A stretch of 64,000 nucleotides of DNA from Limnomonas spitsbergensis (taxonomy: Eukaryota > Chlorophyta > Chlorophyceae > Chlamydomonadales). The notes under the pieces are model-generated. The model searched no databases, was not told where the DNA came from, and saw only the letters and a program-made list of their open reading frames with translations. The stretch covers positions 3,162,001 to 3,226,000 of the forward strand of contig JAYJMM010000110.1 of the NCBI GenBank assembly GCA_037349105.1, in the 5' to 3' direction. Position 1 is the first letter of the stretch, and each line of letters begins with the position of its first letter. A program made the position numbers and the translations under genes. Positions 55,609 to 64,000 of this stretch are shown piece after piece.

Positions 55609-57295
55609 CCAAAAGCCGTCGATCTCCTCTGGTTTCAGCGGCCCCATGAGGTACTCGATGAAGCATTTGAACTGCACGTGCAGCGATATTATTTTATGAT
55701 GATGAGCGCAGACAAAGACTTTTGAAGGAGCAGTTCCAAGGTTTGTGCAAGCCATGCACAGCATGTGAAACAGGAGAACTTATATATTGTGCGGCAATAT
55801 TGTATAAGTGCGGCAATATTGTACACGGTCAGTGCGGCAATATTGTATAAGTGCGGCAATATTGTACACGGTCAGTGCGGCAATATTGTATAAGTGCGGC
55901 AATATTGTACACGGTCAGTGCGGCAATATTGTATAGTAAGTGCGGCAATATTGTATAATGAGGAGCGCAACCAAAACTATTCAAGACGTAAAGATCATTC
56001 CATTCAATGTGCAGAAGGTGCACTGCAGGTGCATCAAAAATGTTGAGTGCAGTCGATTACTGATAAAGAACCCCATTTCCAACACTTGCATGGATCGTGT
56101 GCGGGGCCTGTCTGCCTGCTACAGGTAGCTGGCTGGAAGCAAATGCGTTTTACATCGATGGCGCCTTCACAGGCAAACTACTGAGACATAGGGGCGAACT
56201 CCAGGGGATAAACCCTAAACGTAAGGGGGAGGCAGCAGACAAGGGTAGACACGGGATAAACCCTAAAACATTAAGCCAAGGACAGACAAGGGAGGCATGT
56301 AAGCCAAGACAAGGCATGCCTGGCCATTTGCACAGCGGCTTTCTTGGGGACCAATCCTTGGCCGGCCTAAGGCCGGAAGACACGCAAAGCCAAGCAACAC
56401 AGGCTACACAGGCATGCCATATCAGGAGCACCAGCTGGAAGCCGCAATGATGCAGATGTCAAACTGTGGCTCAAGCAACCGGACAAACAACTAACCAAAA
56501 CGTTACGGTAACGGCCCAGATGTGGCTTCGGACCAGGCTGCGCTGTTTCCGTAACTCTCACGCCTCCCACGGGGCGTAGCTTTCTTTATTTCTTTCTTTG
56601 CTTGTGGGGTCCCTTCAGGCCCATCCCAATCCCCGCTGTGGCAGTATCCAGGGTACCACGGGGCCACGGGGCGTAAGGTAACACGGGGCCACGGGGCGTA
56701 GGGTACCACGGTGCCACAGGGCGTAGGGTGCCACGGGGTCACGGGGCGTAGGGTGCCACGGGGCCACAGGGCGTAGGGTGCCACAGGGTCACGGGGCGTA
56801 GGGTGCCACGGGGCCGCGGGGCGTAGGGTGCCACGGGGCCACAGGGCGTAGGGTACCACGGGGCCGCGGGGCGTAGGGTGCCACGGGGCCACAGGGCGTA
56901 GGGTGCCACGGGGCCACAGGGCGTAGGGTACCACGGGGTCACGGGGCGTAGGGTACCACGGGGCCGCGGGGCGTAGGATACCACGGGGCCGCGGGGCGTA
57001 GGGTACCACGGGGCCGCGGGGCGTAGGGTGCCACGGGGCCACAGGGCGTAGGGTGCCACGGGGTCACGGGGCGTAGGGTGCCACGGGGCCACAGGGCGTA
57101 GGGTGCCACGGGGTCACGGGGCGTAGCTTTCTTTCTTTCTATCCAAACCATGCTGTATGCACCGGCGCACCTGAGCGAGTGTCAGGCTTTCGAGGGCGTG
57201 GTGGTCAAAGATGGCGAACAGGTGCTCGTAGCACACCCCGTCTGCCTTGAGGCAGGCATCGAGTGCGCTGGCCAGACGACGGGGCATCGGACAGT
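55609..57295 (-). CDS. EF-hand-like protein, two exons seen (partial)
   Basis: Exon 57,295-57,171 (after CTACCCTGCAG; ends GCTCAG|GTGCGC) encodes CPMPRRLASALDACLKADGV then FAIFDHHALESLTLAQ. Exon 55,671-55,609 (after GTGCAG; ends TTTTGG|GTAGGT) is 63 nt and encodes FKCFIEYLMGPLKPEEIDG. Joined in phase 0 they form a helix-loop-helix (LFAIFD, LTLAQFKCFIEYL) with EF-hand spacing, but the loop (DHHALESLT) lacks most calcium-ligand acids, so binding is doubtful. A second hand may follow, since the text ends in PLKPEEIDGFW. Start, stop and other exons were not found. The intron between holds minisatellites at 55.8 and 56.7 kb. Confidence 0.5.
55783..55965 (+). repeat. ~41-bp minisatellite around GTGCGGCAATATTGTA
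   Basis: Units of AGTGCGGCAATATTGTATA and AGTGCGGCAATATTGTACAC alternate with GGTC, about eight copies of the core. Confidence 0.9.
55966..56510. other. Intronic, no gene seen
   Basis: Short duplications of GGGATAAACCCTAAA (about 56,206 and 56,252) with telomere-like cores, and CAAGGCATGCCTGGC-type motifs. Confidence 0.4.
56513..56605 (+). mobile_element. Dispersed repeat R2
   Basis: CAGATGTGGCTTCGGACC, AGGCTGCGCTGTTTCC, CACGGGGCGTAGCTTTC, then TTTCTTTC. Its 3' end is the apparent seed of the adjacent minisatellite. Confidence 0.8.
56650..57135 (+). repeat. 25-bp minisatellite derived from R2
   Basis: About nineteen units of CCACGGGGCCACAGGGCGTA followed by GGGTG, with TCACGGGGCG and CCGCGGGGCG variants. 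The last unit runs into GGGGCGTAGCTTTCTTTC, the same R2 end found before the array. Confidence 0.95.
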
Positions 57296-57299
57296 CTGC

Positions 57300-58500
57300 A
57301 GGGTAGAGGGGTGGCAATACATAAATAAAGGTGCTTAAAACAGGGCATCAGGCCATCTGGCAAGTTCTCCTGCTCTATTTACTGATGTTCCCATGCCTCA
57401 TTCATGGTAGCACAACACAGCACAATACGGCACAGGTTTAGCCGGATTGTGCTACCAAGGTAGCATGACACGCCACAGATTGGCCTGATTGTGCTACCAT
57501 GCCATGTGTCGTTCATTCCCTTATAAATCCTTATGCCGCAAGTGGGACGTAGTTTTAATTCTTTCCATCGTGCATGTTGGTGTGTGCGTAGCATGAAATT
57601 TGTGTAACCCTCACTAGCTGGCCTGCCGCACTAGATAAATCCCTAACTCTACGAATGAGGGCTGGAAGGTTTCCTCGCCAAGGAAGACCCCGGCAGGCAG
57701 ACCCCGGCGGGCAGGCAGCCTGGACAGGGGACATCAACGGAATTTCCAGCTTTCCCCCCACTTATTGGTGGGCACATCGGCCAGAATGTTGCCAATACAG
57801 CACTCGTGCACCGGCTTGCGTGCCATGCCATGTATGCATTCATGCCAGAGTGCGATGCAAGAGTGTCATGCGGCATGTCCCCATGCATGTCCGGCCGGTG
57901 CATATCGGGGCTTGGATGAGTTGTATCCATAGCAAGTCTTATGTTAAAGCATCGTGGAACGATTCGTGTTTACAATGCACGGTGGTGAGCATTGTCTTGC
58001 CTTTCGGCGTCCTAGCAGCGATTGCTCATACAGCTAGCAGTCCGTACCAGTGTTGCTGTACTGCATCTTATTTGGCTGGTGGTGGCTGAACTTGGTCGCT
58101 GCCAGAGATCTCGTTAACGATGCAAGCGAGGTATTGAAGCAGCAGTAGCGACGACTGGATCGAGTCTCGACACGGTGGACACACTGCGATCAGCAGGTGC
58201 AGGGTTCGATAAGCAGGTGCATGCCATGCGTGATGTAGTCTAAAGCTCAAAGATTCGGGATGATGAGAGAACTTCACAAGGACTGCATATTTAGGAAGTA
58301 GAGGGGTTGGTTGGCAAAAGACAAGCAAGGGCAAGCAATAGTACGATGCTGGTCTGTACGAGTACGTGGCTGACAAACACCCATGCACGCACGTGCCGTC
58401 ATCCGGTGTAAGAGCATCTGTTTTATTTGTTACAGCGTATCACGCATCCACCCACCAGCCTTCTTCGCAAGGACCAGACATTTCAAAACGGGAAATTATA
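57300..58500. other. No supported gene
   Basis: A short duplication of GCACAATACGGCACAGGTTT and GATTGTGCTACC near 57,420-57,500; CATGCATG-rich text at 57,820-57,900. No exon recognised. Confidence 0.4.
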
Positions 58501-58516
58501 CTAACCGTTTGGGTAC

Positions 58517-58936
58517 GTGGTGCTTGCACGCATGTTCGACGATGGCAGACAAGGATGGCTACACAGCCGCTGGACAGACCACTCACCGCAAGAGCTCAAC
58601 CGGACAAGTGCTGGAGCAGGAGGCTATACAGCTAGCGTGTTTGACAACGTATGTAGAAAACAGCGCGCCCAGCGATGGGCAGTTGCACTTAAATGTCACG
58701 ACAAGACGACTCGTTGGATGTGACGTCGTGACGTGACAGGGCTGATTCTGAACCCCGCGGCCCATCTGCTGATCCAGTACGTCTGGGGTACCTTCTCCTT
58801 ACCCCCCGCCACGCGTCCCATCTTACCTTGCTCACCCGGCCCTCCAAAAGGCCTTCCACCTGCATTTACGTCATGTCGTACGGGCTGTTCGTCGCACATG
58901 ATAAGAGCAGACCCAGCCTCCAAGAGTGAGACAAGG
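58517..58936 (+). CDS. Possible plus-strand exon(s), unrecognised
   Basis: A frame at 58,532-58,720 reads MFDDGRQGWLHSRWTDHSP then CRKQRAQRWAVALKCHDK, and a second at 58,742-58,936 follows GTGACAG and reaches GACAAG|GTAAGTGCG, reading LILNPAAHLLIQYVWGTF. The strong donor and the composition look exon-like. No family is recognised and the two frames are not shown to join. Could equally be chance. Confidence 0.25.
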
Positions 58937-59114
58937 TAAGTGCGTGTGGCCAGTGGTTAGTGTGACAAGTGTCACCAGTGAGCTGATAGTGTGCGTTGGG
59001 CTTCAGGTGGGCATGTTGAGACTTAGGGTTAACGTGCATATGTGGATGTCTAAGTTTGTGTGTTAAGGGTGTTGGGTATAGCCGTATAGGCCTATGAATG
59101 TCTACGGTTTAAAT

Positions 59115-59240
59115 GAAGTGGTGGTTGTTCAGGGTTTGAGCAAGCATGTGGATGCTTAGGGGGTTAGAGGAGCATGTCAATGCATAGGGTGTAGGGGAGC
59201 AGATGGATGCTTGGGATGAATGGGAGCAAGTGGATGATGC
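59115..59240 (+). repeat. Degenerate ~34-bp repeats
   Basis: GAGCANGTGGATGCTTAGGG-type units, about four, leading into the palindrome. Confidence 0.7.
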
Positions 59241-59265
59241 CATCATCCACTTGCTCCCATTCATC
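59215..59265. other. Perfect 51-bp palindrome
   Basis: Arm 59,215-59,239 (GATGAATGGGAGCAAGTGGA and 5 more bases) is exactly mirrored at 59,241-59,265 around one central C. The left arm belongs to the adjoining degenerate repeat; the right arm does not continue it. Confidence 0.95.
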
Positions 59266-60570
59266 ATGATGGGTGTTTCTCCCAGTCTCTGCCATTCTAG
59301 CCAGCCACCTGCAGGATCACAATGGGCACACCACTGACGTGTCACGAGGATTCAAAATTACAGGTCAACACTGTGACATGTTACATCAACACTCCGGTGT
59401 TCGCAGTTTGTCACCAACATACCAATTGCAAATGAATGAATATCCACATCTTGGCAACTGCCGCCTTCACCCTGTCTTGCTAACCCTACGACTTCCCTCT
59501 GAAACTGCACCTCGGTGTGGGACTAAGGTGGCAACAGCCCTACTGCCTTCCTAAGATAGAGTGAAAACAATTGCGTAAATGCTACCAATTGTATGGAGTG
59601 TCTGTCTAGGGGGTGTGTTTGGAGCACATGGCAGCCCAGGCAATAAATAGTAAAGCAGGCATAAAAGCCAAGCATTCATTGCACGGAACTCTAGAGAGGT
59701 CTCGTCTCACACTGAAACTAGCATGAAATGACAAATGGGGTGCAACACTACTACGCCACTGCATACTCTTCCCCTATTACTAAGAATTTGGGCCAGGGTG
59801 GACACTCGGAGGCCAACCCCAGCCAAAGGCAGCCATCAAGAAAGGCAACTTACAGGCAGAGCGTGCCTAGCATACAGCGCCTGCCTCGCCGCACCTGGCC
59901 ATGCTCACCTCCCCCTGCTCCTTGTTTTCAACTTCCGACCGTACTGCGTGGTCAAGAGCCAGCTAAACCCTAGCACCAGCCATACTCCCACCTGCCACTT
60001 TCACCGCGAAACACCTTCACGCACACAGCTACACTTCCATTTCCACTAACCCCTAGGTATCCCCCCCCCAATGACAATTGTGGGCTTTGTACTCCCTACT
60101 ATGAAAGTTGCCCCCCAACCCCTCCTTGCTGCCCTGCTGCCACCACCTATGCACACCTCAAAGGTCTCGAGGATTTAGGGTTCTCGCCTATCCCAGGGTT
60201 CAGCGTTTCAGCTCTTCAACCGCAGTGCACAACCCACAGTGCACAACCCACAGTGCACAACCCACAGTCCATTTAACAAGACATCCTAGTATCGCTCGTG
60301 GCGGCCCCCCTGCCCGTCTGTTTATATCGTTTACTGCCCTCCATCAACCACGCTTGAAGCGCGCAACCTTGGTATGCAATACAGGCTATGACCTAAATCC
60401 ACCTTACCCTCAACGTAATCCAAGAAAAGACGTATTTTTATCCTGCACCCTACACCCTAACATATGACCACAAAAACACTGTCTGGCTAGATGATGAATA
60501 TTCCCGTCCCCTGTCCCTTGTCCCCTGGCATCGCTTTTGCGGCGACTGCCAAATGCCTGCGCGCCACGTC
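59266..60570. other. No supported gene
   Basis: Small tandem CCACAGTGCACAACCCA repeat (about 60,228-60,268). A G/C-poor region before the Q-rich gene end; may include its 3' UTR. No exon recognised. Confidence 0.5.
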
Positions 60571-60578
60571 CGCCAACA

Positions 60579-62416
60579 CTAGCTGCAGAACATGCCCCCG
60601 CCCATCGCCTGCGCCGCGGCCGCCAGCGCGTCTAGGCTCCTGTCCGAGTCCTGGTGCTTCCTCACCCCGCCCGCCTTGGCCTGCACCTCAACGAGAGCGT
60701 CGCCGCCTTGCAGCAACAGCATGCCCCGCGCGTGCTGCTTCAGCGCGATGCTGGCCTCCGCGTCTCCCCAAACAGGGGGCACCGAGGAGGACCTCCGGCC
60801 GGCCAGGAGCGGCGTGCCCGCCCGCGAGACCGGCTCCAAGCTCCCCTGTCTAACCCAGCTTTGCCGCCGCTGCCCCTCGCTGTCGGCACCCGATCGCCGC
60901 TGATGCTGATGAGCCGCAGCAGCCTCGGCATCCGCAGTCCGGCCGGACGACGAGCCCATCTCCGCTGAAGCGGCGCCTGCAGCAGATCCACCGGGCCCAC
61001 CCTCCTGCTGCAGCATCTCCTGCTGCTGCTGCATCGCAGCCGCCTTGCTGCATGCCGCTGCAGCAATCAGGCTTTGCAGCACTAGGTTCGGCTGCGTCTG
61101 GGGCAGTCCCCCCCAGTGCTGCTGCTGCTGCTGCTGGAGGTGTGCTGATATAGGGGCGACAGCCGCCGATGCGGCCACCGCATCGGCACACAGTTGCATT
61201 CCTGAGCAGGTTGTGACGTCCTCGTCCCGATTTCCACCACTTCCGCCGGTGTACCCCTCATGTTTTACAACGGGGTGGTACCTTAGGCCCTGTAGACCAC
61301 CTTGCAGCAGCAGACCAGGTGGGAGGCCGAAGCCTCCCTGCTGCTGCTGTTGCAAAGACAGCCCCTGCTGCTGCTGCTGATGCGATAGCTGCTGCTGTTG
61401 CAGCGGCAGCCCATGCTGCTGTTGTTGCTGCTGCTGTTGCAGACACAGCCCATGTTGTTGCAGCATCAGCGGGGCGAGTCCAAGCCCGCCCATGCCCAGA
61501 GACCCAGATCCCGCTCCGAAACCTTGCCCGCCAGCCCCACCCAAGCCCAGGCCCAAGCCCCCGGAGTGCTCCATGCCGCCGCCCGCGCCGATTTGCCAAC
61601 TAGGAAGCCCACTGCAGCCGCCGCCGCCAGCTCCTTGCTGCAGCAGCGCCATCAGCTGCGCCTGGGAGTGGCTGGAGGCGAGCCCGTCTGGGAGCTGGCC
61701 CATGGGGAGCGCGGGCGGCGGCGAGGCCGCCGGCATGCCGCCGAGCAGCTCCTCAGTCTGGAGCTGCATCCTTTGCTGCTGCAGGGACTGCAGCTGCATC
61801 AGCAGCAGCTGCTGCTGGACCGCCAAAGATGCCGCGACGCTGGACTGCGGCCCCCCGCCCAGGCCTATGCCGCCGTCGACGCCCATCAGGGGGGGCAGGC
61901 CCCCCACCTGCGGCCATTGAAGCGACGGCATCGGGAAGCTGCCTGGAAGCTGCAGGCCCGCAAAGGGGTCCTCCAGCCCGAAAAAGCCCTGCGACGGGCC
62001 GGCGAACAGCGAGGGATCCGCGCCACCGTACGAAGGCGGACCCGAGCTTCTCCCGTTGTACAGGTCATCGCTGCGATGCCCGCGGCGCCCCGTCCGAGGG
62101 GTCCTGCCGTGGCCGCTGCCGTGGCGGCGGCGGCGGCTGGGTGCCCCACCGTCGCGGTCCTCGCGCCGATTATTATCACGGTCCTTGCGTCCGCCACTGC
62201 CGTCGTCTTCATCATCGCTCCGGCGGCCATCCGCTCCCACCGCTGCGCCCCCGTTGCGGCCGCCCTGGTAGCTGCCGTCTTCGTCGGAGGGCCAAGAGTC
62301 AGACGAGACGCTGCGCCGGTGCGCCGATTGCCGGCCACGCGAGTGGCTTCTATGGCGCCTGAGCGGGGCCGGGGCAGGTGAAAGCGGGTCAGCTTGATCA
62401 GGAGCAGCAAAGCTAC
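60579..62416 (-). CDS. Glutamine-rich, partly SR-like protein, large terminal exon (~612 codons)
   Basis: An uninterrupted minus-strand frame from an acceptor-like GTGCCACAG at 62,417 to TAG at 60,579-60,581. The N-terminal part is Arg/Ser- and Asp-rich (RRHRSHSRGRQSAHRR, SDEDDGSGG, RREDRDGG), like SR or nuclear low-complexity regions. The middle is Gly/Leu/Gln-rich with several Gln tracts (LQQQQQQQQHG, HQQQQQGLSLQQQQQGG) and an LQSLQQQRMQLQTEELL helix. The C-terminal end reads LDALAAAAQAMGGGMFCS. Composition suits a transcriptional regulator or condensate-forming RNA-binding protein, but no folded domain is visible; upstream exons lie beyond the acceptor or off the window. Nearly all Gln codons are CAG. 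High GC and codon bias versus the flanks support real coding. Confidence 0.7.
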
Positions 62417-62435
62417 CTGTGGCACCCGTCCTCAA

Positions 62436-62500
62436 TCAACATATAAGGGTTTCGGTTTGGGTTTAAGTTTAGGGTTTAGGTTACGGTAAACCCTATTATC
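62436..62500 (+). repeat. Telomere-like tract
   Basis: GGGTTTCGGTTTGGGTTTAAG then TTTAGGGTTTAGGTTACGG, immediately upstream of the Q-rich exon acceptor on the minus strand. Confidence 0.75.
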
Positions 62501-62805
62501 TCGAGGCAGTAGACTGCCTTCCATACATTCCCAAGTCTTTTAGCTATATCCCGCTGTCCCTCTGGCTTGATACTGGTCGTTCGTTTTTGCAGTTCCAGTC
62601 CATACCGTACCCAATGAAGTGGATGATGCCCAACAAAATGATGTCAAAGAAAAAATACCGGTAGGGCCACCAAAAGCATAAAATAAAAAAGAGCATTGAT
62701 TGTTTTCTTGATCAATTCTTCCATGGGCTGAGGCGCCAACTTGGGCCCCGAAACCCATTGCTTTGGGGGACTGGTCTGCCCCCCCAGGCAAGAGCCCCTT
62801 TCTTT
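62501..62805. other. No recognisable feature
   Basis: Non-coding; no repeat or exon seen. Confidence 0.3.
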
Positions 62806-63000
62806 AATTTGCCTGCCCTCGGGTATGAAAGTTGAAAAAACGACACATACTTATGCACATACGGTATGGTATCCCCGCCCAAACTCTTAATTTCTGACTG
62901 AAAACTGGCGTTGACGATCAATAAATAGTACACGGTATTCATGGATCCCTCAACCACAAAGAACGTTAATTATGAGGGAAGGCAAAGCAAATCTACGGCA
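62806..63000 (+). repeat. Dispersed repeat, copy 2 (partner at 14.6 kb)
   Basis: Shares TTTGCCTGCCCTCGGG, CTGACTGAAAACTGGCGTTG and AACGTTAATTATGAGGGAAG with 14,625-14,805. Confidence 0.7.
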
Positions 63001-63254
63001 TGCCATGGACCTTATAAATGTAATCTGCCTAAGATGAGCTGCCTTCCGCATTTGGTCGGCGAGATCCATACTGTTGAGCGGAACTATATTTCTGCTGCGC
63101 AAAGCAAAGGCTTTGCCACAAACTGAATCTATTAGACCATTGCAACATCTTCTGAAAATCCAAGCAACAGCATATGTCGAGTCGCGACAGCATGTGACAA
63201 CGATGTCATCACTCCCGTGCTGGCAACGGCCACGCTTCTGACACGGATACAACC

Positions 63255-63530
63255 ATCGTCATCACATATGACTAATATGAGCTGATGACAGTCATTATTG
63301 TATTGCTGGTACATCATTAGTCATCACATATGACTAATATGAGCTGATGACAGTCATTCTTGTATTGCTGGTACGTCATTAGTCATCACATGTGACTAAT
63401 ATGAGCTGATAACAGCCATTCATGTACTGCTGGTACGTCATTAGTCATCACATGTGACTAATATGAGCTGATAACAGCCATTCATGTACTGCTGGTACAT
63501 CATTAGTCATCACACACGTACTAACGCCGT
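63255..63530 (+). repeat. 62-bp minisatellite with internal hairpin
   Basis: Four to five units spaced at 62 bp (ATTAGTCATCACA at 63,316, 63,378, 63,440 and 63,502). Each contains TTAGTCAT-CACAT-ATGACTAA, a perfect 8-bp hairpin, in the better-preserved units. Confidence 0.9.
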
Positions 63531-63539
63531 CCGTGTATG

Positions 63540-64000
63540 GCATGCACAGCCATCGTCGTCTTACCTGTGCTGATGGCGGCCACCCTTGTACAGCTTGCAT
63601 TTCTGTCATCACATCACCTGTGCTGCTGACAGTCACTCTTGTACCGCATGTACAGCTGCCATTTTCTTATCTGTGCTGATGACGGTCGCCCTTGTACCAC
63701 TGGTACAGCTGCCATTGTATTACAGATGCTGATGGTGGTCATCCTTGTGCCGCATGTACAGCTGTCATTGTCTTACCTGTGCTAATGACGGTCACCCTTG
63801 TACCACTGGTCCAGCTGTCATTGACTTACATGCATTGATGATGGTCACACTAGTACCGTTGGCACAGCTGTCATTGTCTTACCTGTGCTGAGGATGGTTG
63901 CTTTAGTACCGCTGGTACAGCTGGCATTGTCTTCCTGTGCTGAGAATGGTCACTCTAGTACCGCTGGTATAGCTGTCACTGTCTTACCTGTGCTGACGAT
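63540..64000 (+). repeat. 53-bp minisatellite, runs off the window
   Basis: About eight diverged units of CTGTGCTGATGACGGTCACC, CTTGTACCACTGGTACAGCT, GTCATTGTCTTAC. Shares GTAC-TGCTGGTAC-type text with the preceding array, so the two may be related. Confidence 0.85.

Noticed and set aside
61398..62381. A 327-codon plus-strand frame opposite the Q-rich exon
   Set aside because: Shadow of the minus-strand coding sequence: CTG runs opposite CAG read as Leu/Ala/Cys-rich text with no independent features.
1..64000. CRISPR arrays
   Set aside because: The tandem repeats have repeat-like spacers with no unique spacer set, and the window is eukaryotic with spliced genes.

Overview
This is a nuclear window from a eukaryote, most likely a green alga (Chlorophyta). 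The evidence is spliced genes with GT-AG introns, plant-type TTTAGGG/CCCTAAA telomere-like tracts scattered through non-coding DNA, and a decayed gene whose domains read like the pherophorin (DUF3707) cell-wall family of volvocalean algae. The species cannot be fixed from sequence alone. Only a small fraction is coding. Most of the window is tandem repeats, dispersed repeats and very repeat-rich introns, and most long open frames are stop-free repeat artefacts.

Layout: 1-12.77 kb is a satellite array of ~187-bp monomers carrying poly-C tracts, with a higher-order ~6.26-kb duplication. 13.2-13.8 kb is a 48-bp minisatellite. 15.3-17.9 kb (+) holds exons of a gene that looks like a voltage-gated K+ channel (S1 region), including a broken copy of one exon. 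18.3-21.8 kb is a nest of mobile-element remnants, including inverted copies of a tRNA-like (SINE-like) element. 22.5-26.2 kb (-) is the best gene of the window, a complete four-exon TVP38/TMEM64 (VTT/SNARE-associated) membrane protein of 327 residues. 24.8-33.1 kb is mostly minisatellites and dispersed repeats. 34.37-34.69 kb (+) has two probable exons of an unrecognised membrane protein. 36.8-40.2 kb (-) is a damaged pherophorin-like gene with a 1.5-kb 14-bp minisatellite in an intron. 44.39-45.41 kb is a DNA transposon with 30-bp terminal inverted repeats and a 207-codon ORF. 45.5-47.0 kb (-) is a transglutaminase-like gene with its Cys-His-Asp triad intact. 47.86-54.91 kb is a 7-kb array of 18-bp repeats. 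55.6-57.3 kb (-) holds two exons of an EF-hand-like protein. 60.58-62.42 kb (-) is a large glutamine-rich terminal exon. 63.25-64.0 kb is two more minisatellites.

The most interesting pattern spans genes. Introns of the TVP38, K+ channel, transglutaminase and EF-hand genes contain tandem, decayed copies of their own exon-intron boundaries (donor, acceptor and some adjoining exon), often mixed with short telomere-like tracts. This suggests introns here grow by local tandem duplication across splice sites. The genes show no shared pathway; the common theme is genome architecture.
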